Below, one piece after another: positions 9,427 to 17,263 of a stretch of DNA of 26,529 nucleotides; position 1 is the first letter of the stretch, and each line of letters starts with the position of its first letter. The stretch covers positions 1 to 26,529 of the forward strand of contig JAPMOS010000340.1 of the NCBI GenBank assembly GCA_027972325.1, read 5' to 3'. The translations under genes were made by a program, and so were the position numbers. The DNA is from Paratrimastix pyriformis. Lineage: Eukaryota; Preaxostyla; Paratrimastigidae. The notes beneath the pieces were generated by a model. The model was not told where the DNA came from. It worked only from the letters and a program-made list of their open reading frames with translations, and made no database searches.

Positions 9427-10681
9427 TACAGTACCTCTCATAAATAGCGGCGGAAAACCCAGTCCCGTCTGACCCCCAAGGAACCGTCGGGGGGGGAAGC
9501 CCCATGGCACCGTGTTCGGAGAATTCACTGACATTTACTCATATGGATTAATATCGGGTGGGGCCGCCCTGGGCGTCGATGACCGCTTGGCATCTTTGGG
9601 GCATACTCAAAACCGATGACAGAAAATCGGCATTTCGCATTTTGTCCCACTCAAATTGGATCCACCTCCGCAGCTGCTGGGCAGATCCGGGGTTGTGCTC
9701 TGCCACACGGTCCTTGAGGGTGTTCCAGACGTTCTCCAGTGGGTTGAGGTCGGGGCTCTGGGGTGGCTGAAGCACACGGCTGATGTGATGGTCGGTCAGC
9801 ACTTTCAGACACACTTTTGCATTGTGCTTCGGATCGTTGTCCTGCTGGATGGGCCCGGCACCCCGACCCAGGGCGCGAAGAGAGGGGAGCAAGGCCTCGT
9901 TCAGGATGCGCGTGTAGAGGGCGGCGTCCAGGTTTTCGGTGAAGATGAACACCTTCGTTTTCCCCTTGGCACTGACCCCGCCCCAGACATGGACTTTGGG
10001 GGGATGCTTGATGGTGGGCAACGGCACGAACTCGTTCCGGCCCGCGCGAACACGGTGTTTGCGTGGGCCTGTGGTGAAGGTTGTCTCGTCCAGGAAGACC
10101 ACCTTGGACCAGTCGCGATCCTTCTCGGTTCGGGCAAACGCGAGACGTTTTTGTCGGTGGGCCTCGGTGAGGAGGGGTTTTTTGGTTTGCCACTTCGATT
10201 GCAGGCCAGCCCGCAGGAGGATGCGCGAGACTGTCTGTGGGCTGATGCGGATGGTCCTCTTCTTGCGTGCCCAGCGGGCCAATTTGGGCAGACTCTCCGT
10301 TCTGTGGCGCTTTGCACGTCGGATGATGGCCTGGTCGTCCGGGCGAGAATGCTTTCGTGGTCTCCCCCGGGCTCTTGGTTTGGCGGATGGGGAGCGGCTC
10401 AGTGCCCGACGAACAGATGTCTCACTGCGGTGCTGCAGCCGGGCAATCCGGCTGGTGGTCTTGCCTTGGCGTCTGAGGAGGCGGGTTTGCTCGTCCATTT
10501 TCTTGGTCATTCTTCCCCCCCACCGAGCCGCCCCTTGAAGCCACAGGCCAGCAACAAAATTATGGGATCTCAAAATGTTGGTCACTTCTCTGCACCCTGC
10601 AGTCAGCCCCAGCCCGGGCGCGCACTGGGATCGGGGAGGGGGGCACTTTGTTTTCCGCCGCTATTTATGAGAGGTACTGTA
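9427..10681. mobile_element. Tc1/mariner element with 30-bp perfect terminal inverted repeats
   Basis: The element spans 9429-10679 (1251 bp). The first and last 30 bases are perfect inverted copies, beginning CAGTACCTCTCATAAATAGC. It is flanked by TA at 9427-9428 and 10680-10681, the classic TA target duplication of this superfamily. It carries one full-length transposase on the minus strand. It landed inside the primase-helicase coding sequence, and coding sequence of that gene resumes right after the second TA. Perfect ends and an open transposase imply a young, possibly still mobile copy. Confidence 0.95.
9548..10510 (-). CDS. Tc1-type DD34E transposase
   Basis: The DDE transposase cuts and pastes the surrounding element at TA sites. 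I start it at MTKKMDEQ (10510), giving 320 residues, because this Met directly precedes the first helix-turn-helix and 320-345 residues is normal for Tc1 proteins. An in-frame ATG 25 codons upstream is also possible. Order of parts (numbered from the upstream Met): paired helix-turn-helix region residues 30-135 with a GRPRK AT-hook-like linker at 74-78, then the catalytic domain. The catalytic residues are visible: D166 in VVFLDETTF, D249 in IQQDNDPKH, and E284 in SPDLNPLENVW. Exactly 34 residues lie between the last two, the Tc1 spacing. The frame is intact and all key residues are present. The long plus-strand frame through the same DNA is its antisense shadow. Confidence 0.93.
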   Translation of the reverse strand: MTKKMDEQTRLLRRQGKTTSRIARLQHRSETSVRRALSRSPSAKPRARGRPRKHSRPDDQAIIRRAKRHRTESLPKLARWARKKRTIRISPQTVSRILLRAGLQSKWQTKKPLLTEAHRQKRLAFARTEKDRDWSKVVFLDETTFTTGPRKHRVRAGRNEFVPLPTIKHPPKVHVWGGVSAKGKTKVFIFTENLDAALYTRILNEALLPSLRALGRGAGPIQQDNDPKHNAKVCLKVLTDHHISRVLQPPQSPDLNPLENVWNTLKDRVAEHNPGSAQQLRRWIQFEWDKMRNADFLSSVLSMPQRCQAVIDAQGGPTRY

Positions 10682-11032
10682 TGTGACGGGACAAATCAAG
10701 CGGCATCTCGACGCCGGCAAGCGTGTGGCGTGCTTCATCTCGAATCTTTCCGCTCTCCGCGCGATTCGCAACTACTTCGAGACCACTCCGAGCGCACGCC
10801 CGCTCAACATCCTCGTGATGTGCGGCAAAGACAAGGAGATGCGGCGCGTGCAGGACGGCGAGGGCAAACAGGTGCGGGTCACTCACTTCGCTGAGAAGCG
10901 CGACATCATCGGCAACGACATCAACAAGTACATCGTCGAGAAAGACATCCATCTCTTCATGTACACGAGCACCATCACAGCCGGCGTTGACATCAATGTT
11001 GAGCATTTCGACACGTTCGTGCACGCGCTGAG

Positions 11033-12530
11033 CACCACAACAGGGCTCCCCCGGCATTGGCGTCCTTTTGAATTCAAATCCGAGCGTCCCGTTGGATGGA
11101 AATCTGCTCGGAAAATGACGATCTTGATGGAGACGTCAGCAACTTCGTCATGACGCACGCCGAAGTCAAACGCAATGATGATCCGTTTCTGCGCTTCCTG
11201 AACCGCGACATCTCTGAAAAGCATCTCCGCTATACGGATCTGGACAGCGATTTCAAGGTGCTTACGCAAAAGATGCTTCCTGAGCTTGCGAAATTGTTTG
11301 GGTACATCACTGTTCACAAGCAGCGGGTCGTCTCCAGAGCATTGCTGAAGACGATCGTTGAAATGCTCGGCAGCCTCGAGCGAGAAATGCTCGTTTCGTC
11401 TATGACTGACTTCTTTTATCAAGTGCTTGGCTCTGTCACGTGGCATGCTGGACAATCGGACTTGGAGAGTATCTCATCGGAATCGTCCGAGGAGCTCCCA
11501 ATGAGTATGCGTTTTGGTGGTCCCGCAGCCTCATCCAACCGCTCTTTGAAACCGTCTGATTCATCACGTCACACAACCTCAATGAGTGGGTGTCGGCCGA
11601 CATCATGTATCACCCCACCCCGTCAATTGGGTGGAGGTCCGCCACACCCTCGCAGCCCTCCTTCTCCGAAGTCGCTCTCGGGCTCCAAGAAAGGACGGGC
11701 TGCCAACCCCTTTGAGGTCACCACTGTGCATCCCCCTGCGGTCCCGGCCGCCTTCGGGAACCCGTTTGCACATCAACCGGCGGCGCCCACCGCCCCGTCC
11801 ACCCCGGTTCCTGACCCAGTGGTTGCCAAGCCGCCTGCGAGCTCCCGCACCCCAGCCCCAGCCTCGGCGAAGGGGGGTGAGCCCGGAGGCAAGAAGTCGA
11901 TCGCCCCTCCTGCTGTGGGTGCCCGCCCTGCTGTGGGTGCCCCTGCTGCCCCTGTTGTTGTGCCCCCCTTGTCTGTGTCTGCTGTGAATGTGCCTGGCCC
12001 TGCCATGGCTGACACCAAGGCGCCTGCTCCCGCTGCCGTTGCGCCGGACCCTGCTTCCGGTGCTGTTCGCAAGATTGGTGCCGCTGACCTGGTCCCCAGC
12101 CGGGGGGATCATGATGTGAGGAGGGAGCCAGTGTGGGGACGGTGGATCAGGGGACCATCCAAGTTGAGCTACCGGTCATTCCGGTGCTGGTGGATGGGCA
12201 GTAGCCCCCCCTCAGGCTGGCGCGAGGAGTGCTTCTCGTATTAACTTTCGTGTTCTTTTTTCTGTTCTTCGGTCCCCCCGCCCCCTCATTCGTTGTCATG
12301 TCCTCTTTGTTCCATTTTGTATGCGAGTTGATGTTTCCTTGCGAGTTTCCAGTCTCTCTCTTCCTCCCGATGCCCCCTGTGCACCTTCCCCTGGAGGGAG
12401 CGCTGGGGTGCATTTTACCCGCCGGCTTCGGCCGGACCAACGGTTTTCATTCACTATTTCTCAGTTCGATTATGTCGTGCTGTTTAGGTGATTGAATAGT
12501 ATTGCACACACACACACACACCACAACAGG
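11033..12530 (+). mobile_element. Retroposon copy 1: coding element with (CA)n tail and 12-bp target duplication
   Basis: The element occupies about 11045-12518. CACCACAACAGG stands on both sides (11033-11044 and 12519-12530) and the right end is a (CA)n run. There are no terminal inverted repeats. Its start (CTCCCCCGGCATTGG) is the same as that of the second copy at 23500, so the copies are not randomly 5'-truncated. The body holds one ORF and a conserved 3' region of about 270 bp that ends in GATTGAATAGTAT before the tail. Variable-length target duplications plus a simple-repeat tail are hallmarks of LINE-type target-primed integration. No reverse transcriptase or endonuclease is encoded, so it would have to be mobilised in trans. 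It sits inside the virus-like helicase gene, whose coding sequence resumes after the second duplication. Confidence 0.85.
11096..12244 (+). CDS. Retroposon-encoded protein, copy 1, unknown family
   Basis: This 382-residue open frame occupies most of the retroposon. Residues 1-145 look like a folded, mostly helical domain (for example KMLPELAKLFGYITVHKQRV and RALLKTIVEMLGSLEREML). Residues 145-175 are Ser/Glu-rich, and from about 175 onward the protein is Pro/Ala/Gly-rich and disordered, with repeated VGARPAVGAPA-type phrases. No RRM, zinc knuckle, endonuclease or reverse transcriptase motif is visible. The start is the first ATG of the frame, about 50 bases from the element's 5' end. Copy 2 keeps the first 180 residues almost unchanged, while its Pro-rich half has many small deletions. 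This suggests the helical domain is the constrained part. A minus-strand frame also runs across the helical region in both copies. An ORF1-like RNA-binding role is possible but unsupported. Confidence 0.55.
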   Translation: MEICSENDDLDGDVSNFVMTHAEVKRNDDPFLRFLNRDISEKHLRYTDLDSDFKVLTQKMLPELAKLFGYITVHKQRVVSRALLKTIVEMLGSLEREMLVSSMTDFFYQVLGSVTWHAGQSDLESISSESSEELPMSMRFGGPAASSNRSLKPSDSSRHTTSMSGCRPTSCITPPRQLGGGPPHPRSPPSPKSLSGSKKGRAANPFEVTTVHPPAVPAAFGNPFAHQPAAPTAPSTPVPDPVVAKPPASSRTPAPASAKGGEPGGKKSIAPPAVGARPAVGAPAAPVVVPPLSVSAVNVPGPAMADTKAPAPAAVAPDPASGAVRKIGAADLVPSRGDHDVRREPVWGRWIRGPSKLSYRSFRCWWMGSSPPSGWREECFSY

Positions 12531-12654
12531 CGCAATCGAGATGGTGCAAGCGATGTTCCGCGTGCGCAAGTACCGCATGAACACGGGCACAATCGTGTAC
12601 GAGCGTTCTCCCGGCGGCAACCACAAGATCAATCTCACGCTCACCGAGGCGCTC

Positions 12655-13014
12655 TCAGCCGGGTGCGTCATCGAGGACACACTCTGTGTGGGTGAGTGCC
12701 GTCTGGGTATTGAGCAACAGGTGATGATGATGCCGAGCGCCCGCGCGCGCGAGTTGCGCATGAAGAGCTTGCCGTTCGTCGTTGCAGCACTCGTCGAACA
12801 CAACTTCAAGCTGGAGTTCTGCAGTGGCGTTCACCGAGTTGGACGCGGGGTTGATGAACTCAGCGACATAGCGCTGCTTGTGGTTGCGGAACTCACCATC
12901 CTTGTGCGTGCGAATTGACTTGACAGGGCATCCCGTCGCTTGCTGAACGTGTTTGAGGATGTCAACCTTGGTGAGCCAGCTGTTGGAGTGGTGCTCGGAC
13001 TGGTTGTCGGACAT
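12655..13014 (-). CDS. Hypothetical protein of the GC-rich virus-like block
   Basis: Minus-strand frame of 119 residues starting at the ATG at 13014. The same frame stays open further upstream, but MSDNQSEHH is the natural-looking start. The first 65 residues look real (WLTKVDILKHVQQATGCPVK, KQRYVAEFINP). The last part overlaps the end of the plus-strand helicase frame by about 260 bases and is His/Ala-rich. Either the two genes overlap tail to tail or one has lost its true end. No family is recognised. It is followed upstream (same strand) by another small gene at 13106-13546, about 90 bases away, so the two could be co-transcribed. Confidence 0.4.
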   Translation of the reverse strand: MSDNQSEHHSNSWLTKVDILKHVQQATGCPVKSIRTHKDGEFRNHKQRYVAEFINPASNSVNATAELQLEVVFDECCNDERQALHAQLARAGARHHHHLLLNTQTALTHTECVLDDAPG

Positions 13015-13105
13015 GATGTTGCGTGAAGCTGTGCTGTCGTTTTGGCGCGCGCCGAAATTGTCGTCGGGCCGCCATGTGTGAAAAGTTGCGAGTTTCAAAA
13101 CGGGT

Positions 13106-13546
13106 TTAACGCCGAGCGGGAACTAGCTCGCTCTGACAGTACAGCCGAATACGCGTGCAGGCGCAGCCACCTTTGAGGTGATCCATTGCAGCGACGCAGT
13201 GGAAGAGGGTTTGCTCCCGGTCTTTGAGGCGGTAGCAAGTCGCCATGTAGCACGTCGAGCGATCCCTGAACTTGCCGTCTTTCTGCAGCTGCACCTGAAT
13301 GTACTCATCGATCGAGTCGGAGCAATGCAGCGCGAAGAACGTGAGATGGTTTACGGCCGCGAGACTGGTTTCATCAACGAAGTGTGCTGCGGGACAGGTG
13401 AAGACTGGTTGTCCTGCGCGATCGCGAGCCTCAATGCGTCGCTTACCGCTGCGGCCGTAATAGTAGAGGTCCAGCACGCCAGGCCATGACTCTGGCGGAG
13501 GAAGCACCGGGGATACGAGAGAAGCGGTGGTTGCGGAGACTGACAT
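13106..13546 (-). CDS. Hypothetical cysteine-containing protein of the virus-like block
   Basis: Open frame of 146 residues from ATG 13546 (MSVSATTAS). I prefer this start because the region upstream in the same frame is unlike coding sequence and overlaps a divergent gene. Features are PPPESWPGVLDLYYYGRSG near the start, then regularly spaced cysteines (FTCPAAHF, ALHCSD, TCYMATCYR, FHCVAAM, GCACTRIRLYC). About eight cysteines in the C-terminal 80 residues suggest metal binding or disulphides. I cannot name a family. It is divergent from the frame at 13648, with about 100 bases between the starts, which would hold a shared promoter. Confidence 0.5.
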   Translation of the reverse strand: MSVSATTASLVSPVLPPPESWPGVLDLYYYGRSGKRRIEARDRAGQPVFTCPAAHFVDETSLAAVNHLTFFALHCSDSIDEYIQVQLQKDGKFRDRSTCYMATCYRLKDREQTLFHCVAAMDHLKGGCACTRIRLYCQSELVPARR

Positions 13547-13647
13547 GATGCGTCGCGTGTGTCGTTTTGGTGTTGCTGACAATTCTGCAAAATCCAGAAA
13601 CTTGAAAATCCGAACATTTCTGCAGTGCCTTAAATCAGACAGAGAAC

Positions 13648-13862
13648 ATGTCCGAAACCACTCCCACAACGCAGAAGCGCCAGTACATTCATCGCAATCT
13701 AATTTGTGATAGCACGCAGGATCCGACCGGACACTCCCAGGAGTACCAGTGGATGTATCACCATACCGTGGAAAGACAAGAGACCGCGCGCCAGAGCTCA
13801 AAAACAGGCGGCGATACATCCGAGTTACTGCAACCGATCCCGCTGCGCGCAAACGCAGCGCA
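13648..13862 (+). pseudogene. Start of an unidentified gene running into an inverted-repeat arm
   Basis: An open frame begins at MSETTPTTQKRQYIH (13648) and is polar, with QEYQWMYHHTVERQ. At about 13863 it enters the left arm of the large inverted repeat. There, another frame of the same strand reads LQIPADDVGIIED, the same ending as the protein at 15825-16406 on the other strand. I read this as the beginning of one small gene meeting the repeat arm that carries the tail of another. It is broken, part of the virus-like fossil, and the function is unknown. Confidence 0.4.
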
Positions 13863-14348
13863 CCGCCACCATCTGTCTCCAAATCCCCGCAGACGACGTC
13901 GGCATCATAGAGGACTGACAGGAGCAACCACTCTCGCAACCACCCACGTGTGCACACGCTCTCACACGCAACTTTTGCAACTTTTTGCAACAAAATGCTC
14001 ACTTTTTTCAAAATCTGGGACATCTCAGGAGCCATCGCTAGATCGCCATCTCCGACAAGCCCCCTTCACAATTCGGGGACACCTCAAACCCAAAGGGGAG
14101 GCGTCTGACTGACCCCTTGTGCGGAAATCACCCATTTTCTCATGGTTTCTGACAGGAAAATGCACACTTTGGGTGAATTCGCGAAAATGGAGACACCTTG
14201 GAAGCCAATGAGAGACGCTCATCTGTCCGGTTCTGAGGTGTCCCAAAAATCGATCGGCGGAGGCAAGAGGCGGCTCGCGACTACCCCCAGATCCATTGGG
14301 CCCATTACTATAAAGATTTATTGTTTCGGGCCATTTTTTCTCCCATTT

Positions 14349-14506
14349 TGCACCACTTTTGCACCACTTTTGCACCACTTTTGCACCACTTTTGCACCAC
14401 TTTTGCACCACTTTTGCACCACTTTTGCACCACTTTTGCACCACTTTTGCACCACTTTTGCACCACTTTTGCACCACTTTTGCACCACTTTTGCACCACT
14501 TTCATG
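14349..14506. repeat. Eleven-bp tandem repeat TTTTGCACCAC
   Basis: About fourteen perfect head-to-tail copies of TTTTGCACCAC. Every frame on both strands is open across it, producing repeated phrases such as KVVQKWCKSGA. These are not genes. There are no unique spacers, so it is not a CRISPR array. Confidence 0.95.
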
Positions 14507-14844
14507 CACTCGAGATCGCAGCATTTCACGCCAATTTCTTCCGATTTTCCACCACTTGCTCTCGCTCCCGCGCACTCGCTATCCCAACAGGGGGGGTGAG
14601 GGTGGTTCCCCAAGCGAGCAAGTACAAGTTCTGGCAAAGTGGTGAGTGCGATCGCAACCATGGCGCAACCATGGCGCAACCATGACGCAACCACGGCGGC
14701 AATCATCACCACAACCACATCCCGGCATCGATTTCGCGCACAACTTCAGGCATCTTCAGGCATCTTCAGGCACCCACAGGCATCCCACACAGGCAGCGGC
14801 TGCGGACTCAAGTTGGTTTCACGCGCGATATGTTTCCCAAGGCA

Positions 14845-14849
14845 TGTTG

Positions 14850-14905
<56 letters not shown>

Positions 14906-14906
14906 C
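14845..14906. repeat. (CCTG)n microsatellite at the palindrome centre
   Basis: About fifteen copies of the tetramer CCTG, ending in an alternating CGCGCGCG stretch. It lies close to the symmetry centre of the 2-kb inverted repeat. It reads as ACLP or AGRQ repeats in translation, which have no coding value. Confidence 0.95.
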
Positions 14907-15154
14907 CGCGCGCGCGCCTCATCAAAAAGTTGCGCCTGACTACTCTCTCGCGCGTGCTGGGAGCAAGAAAACCCGTGTTGCGATCACTCAAAATCGCTGC
15001 GGCGGCGTTCGATCGCGCGTGGAATCAACTCGTGCTCGCAGCCATTGCTCGTATGGGTTGCTTGTGATTGCTTGTAGTTGCTTGGAGTTGCCTGAAGATG
15101 TGCGCGAAATCGATGCCGGGATGTGGTTGCGATGGTGGTTGCGCCGTGGTTGCG

Positions 15155-15280
15155 AGTGATTGCACCGCGATTGCGCCATGATTGCACCGCGATTGCACCG
15201 CGATTGCGCCATGATTGCGCCATGATTGCGCCATGATTGCGCCATGATTGCACCACGATTGCACCGCGATTGCTCCACTC
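15155..15280. repeat. Tandem repeat of GATTGCGCCAT / GATTGCACCGC
   Basis: About eleven copies of an 11-bp unit, alternating GATTGCGCCAT and GATTGCACCGC types, in the right inner arm of the palindrome. The left inner arm has only a few copies of the inverse unit (ATGGCGCAACC). The repeat therefore expanded after the arms formed. Confidence 0.85.
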
Positions 15281-15824
15281 ACTGACCACTCACTGGATGC
15301 AAACCGGCGCACTTTCCCTGTTGGGATGGCAGGAAAATGAGCGAGAAAAATGGCACAAAAGTGGGTGAGAAGTGGTGGAATCAGTGAGAAAAGTGAGTGG
15401 ATTTGGGCGCAAAAGAGCAGAAGTGAAGCCAGAAGGGGTGGAAGGAAAGCAACATGGGCCCGCGAGAGCGAGAGAAAGCAGCGACCAAACCTAAAAAAGT
15501 AGGATAACTATAATAGTCAGAGCGACTTGGGAAACCGAAGGGCAGCTCAGCTGCCGCTACCCGGCATGTTCGGGATTTTCGACCCCCATAAGTTTACCTG
15601 CCACATCCAAGAAGGTGATCTGCCAAGGGCCCCTGCTTTTTGAAGAACGCAAGATGATGTCATCTGGAGGTGCCGCTGGTTGGCGACAGCGGAAGATTTT
15701 TGCGAGTGGCGACAAAAAGTGAGCATTTTGTTGCAAAAAGTAGCGTGTGAGAGCGTGTGCACACGTGGTTGCGCCGTGGTTGCGATGGTGGTTGCGAGAG
15801 TGGTTGCGATGGTGGTTGCTCCTG

Positions 15825-16490
15825 TCAGTCCTCTATGATGCCGACGTCTTCTGCGGGGATTTGGAGACGGACGGTGGCGAGCGATGCCGCGCTTGTTTGA
15901 GCCGACGCTGCGGCCGATGGTTTCTTGGCCACTTTCTTCGCATCGGGTGCGCGTTGTTTTTCCTCAAGCAGGCGCTGGGCCTTTGCCAGGTCGCGTTGGC
16001 AGTTCTCAGCAGCTTGTGGTGACACCGTGACGTCGGGAATGGTGATGTGATACATCCGAACAGTCGCCTTTCCGCTCCCAACTCGTTCAAGCTCTGGCGG
16101 CCGCGTTTGGCGTGCACTCCGCATGAGAAGTTTGTCCAATGAGACGTGGTACATCTCAGGCCGCAGCGAAGCTCCAGCGATGCTCAGATCAGCTTTCCGT
16201 CGGTTGAACAGCGCCACGATCTTGCATGCCGTACAGTTCGCGTGCTGCGGATCCTTGCAGAATACAGCCTCGGCGCCGTACTTCTCGGCGATCTCCATCA
16301 CCGCCTTGGTGAGCTCGAGACACGCCGTATCACTGCTGATGGGGCCGATTGCGCCCTTCCCACGAAGTTCAAGCCCTGCTTTGTGCACTGCTGTCTCATC
16401 GCGCAACGTGGACTCGGTCTCCGCGTGCTTGCGAGCAATCTGATCTGTGACAGTGGGGACGACGTTTCTTTGCTTCCTTTCGCATCTATT
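15825..16490 (-). pseudogene. Truncated hypothetical gene of the virus-like block
   Basis: Minus-strand coding sequence, open from about 16490 to the stop at 15825, ends LQIPAEDVGIIED. The readable protein has a folded part (ELTKAVMEIAEKYGAEAVFC, then a CxxC pair in NCTACK, then EMYHVSLDKLLM and MYHITIPDV). A helical Lys/Ala/Gln-rich tail follows (DLAKAQRLLEEKQRAP, AKKVAKKPSAAASAQ). No ATG precedes the folded part, and the open frame fades out where host DNA upstream of RPL23a begins, so the 5' end is missing. The same C-terminal coding tail is found inverted at 13863-13918. No family is recognised. Confidence 0.5.
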
Positions 16491-16595
16491 ATACCCTGAT
16501 TCGCTTGTTGGTGGTTTCCGACCTTGTTCCTATTATTCCATATCATCTCTCCCCCCTTCTGCTGTCGCCTCGGATTCGGTCTTAACCCACCACAG

Positions 16596-17026
16596 CAGTT
16601 CATGCTCGTAAGGTGAGGACCTCTGTTCACTTCTTCCGCCCAAAGACCCTCGCCCTCACCCGCAACCCCAAGTACCGCCGCCATGCCATTAACCACGCCA
16701 ACAAGATGGACTCCTTCCAGGTTATCCGTCACCCCCTGACCACCGAGTCTGCCATGCAGCAGGTGGAGAACCACAACACCCTGGTCTTCATTGTTGACCG
16801 GCGGGCCAACAAGTGCCAGATTCGCCGCGCCATCCAGTCCCTCTACTCTGTTAAGGCTGACCGCATTAACACCCTCATTCGGTCTGTCTCGATTCAGTAT
16901 ATGTCGAACTGGTCACTCAAATACCACCTTCCTCTCACCAGCCCTGATGGCCAGAAGAAGGCCTACGTCCGCCTGACTGGCGATTACGACACCATGCAGG
17001 TTGCGGGCAAGATCGGCCTCATCTAA
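16596..17026 (+). CDS. RPL23A: Ribosomal protein uL23 (RPL23a), two of at least three exons
   Basis: Large-subunit ribosomal protein near the peptide exit tunnel. Exon A is 16596-16881, the intron 16882-16941 (60 bp) and exon B 16942-17026 with a TAA stop, giving 122 visible residues. The sequence matches the eukaryotic family throughout: RKVRTS, FRPKTL, PLTTESAM, NTLVFIVD, KADRINTLIR, then PDGQKKAYVRL and the ending IGLI. The intron is placed because the family reads NTLIR directly into PDG; removing 60 bp restores this exactly. Its donor is GTCTGT and its acceptor CACCAG. Because 60 is divisible by three the frame stays open through it. A 3' splice site (CCACCACAG) at 16595 precedes exon A, and the frame is closed upstream, so the roughly 30-residue basic N terminus must come from an exon not found within 150 bases. 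It converges with the RhoGAP gene. Confidence 0.9.
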
Positions 17027-17263
17027 ACGTCGCTGAACGGCACAAATAGAGCTCACCGCTGGCAGTCCCACCCTCTTCTTGAGTGTTTCTTACTGGCAAA
17101 GCGTTCCGGGACACTTCACGTGGCTTGTCAGGATGGATGGGCCCTATTTTTATATGCGGCATGTCTTCGAAGGATCCGATTTCATGTTTCTTTACAGTAA
17201 ACGACACAGCCCTTTCAAGTTAAAAAGCAAAAGATACAAAGAGGTGCCTGTGCACATGCTTTC
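17027..17263. other. Convergent 3' regions of RPL23a and the RhoGAP gene
   Basis: About 240 bases separate two stop codons that face each other. No gene is supported, although short frames cross it. No canonical AATAAA signal is visible on either strand, so cleavage sites cannot be placed. A moderately AT-rich patch (17140-17240) is the likely shared 3' UTR zone. Confidence 0.6.

Larger units (their letters stand above)
7566..12918 (+). pseudogene. Virus-like primase plus UL9-like helicase gene, interrupted by two mobile elements
   Basis: The N-terminal part matches archaeo-eukaryotic primases of large eukaryotic DNA viruses. It has an acidic motif YFDIE (about 8025), a histidine motif SYHVI (about 8160), and IDAGVYSKNHLFR (about 8250) carrying the third metal-site and nucleotide-contact residues. 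The C-terminal part is a superfamily 2 helicase of the herpesvirus origin-binding (UL9) type: Walker A GSGKT near 8890, the ISCRRTLAFDF motif near 8960, and LVLDEVE (DE box) near 9165. After the first insertion, ITAGVDI appears near 10980, and after the second FRVRKYR (motif VI style). Related primase-helicase proteins occur in herpes-like, mirus-like and other large-virus lineages. A Tc1-type element and a retroposon sit inside it, and there are a few further breaks. No ATG precedes the open region, so the 5' end is unclear. The far end overlaps a minus-strand frame. Confidence 0.75.
13863..15880. repeat. Two-kilobase imperfect palindrome (nested inverted repeats)
   Basis: Outer arms 13863-14008 and 15713-15880 are inverted copies. 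They share the coding tail LQIPA(D/E)DVGIIED, then GACAGGAGCAACCAC, then GTGTGCACACGCTCTCACACGC and GCAACAAAATGCTCAC. Inner arms 14640-14830 and 15010-15290 are also inverted copies (CGCAACCACGGCG, ACCACATCCCGGCATCGATT, CTTCAGGCA-type runs, CACGCGCGAT). Intermediate matches such as ATCCCAACAGGG and GATTTTCCACCACTT fall in the right order, so the whole is one decayed palindrome centred near 14.9 kb. Different short tandem repeats have grown in each half. No gene is present in the interior. It resembles the joined terminal inverted repeats of a linear element. Confidence 0.75.

Noticed and set aside
9656-10894. 412-residue plus-strand frame
   Set aside because: It is antisense to the Tc1 transposase, whose catalytic residues prove the minus strand.
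10883-11455. Minus-strand frame across the retroposon, also at 23285-23908
   Set aside because: It is open in both copies and runs out of the element into unrelated flanks on the 3' side. The plus-strand frame fits the element borders better. The two copies are too alike to settle it fully.
14308-14718. Repetitive protein with KVVQKWCKSGA units, and a possible CRISPR-like array
   Set aside because: All frames of an 11-bp tandem repeat are open; there are no unique spacers and no cas genes.
14839-14910. Z-DNA or promoter element at the palindrome centre
   Set aside because: The CCTG run followed by CGCGCGCG could be structurally odd, but there is no supporting gene or motif; recorded only as a microsatellite.
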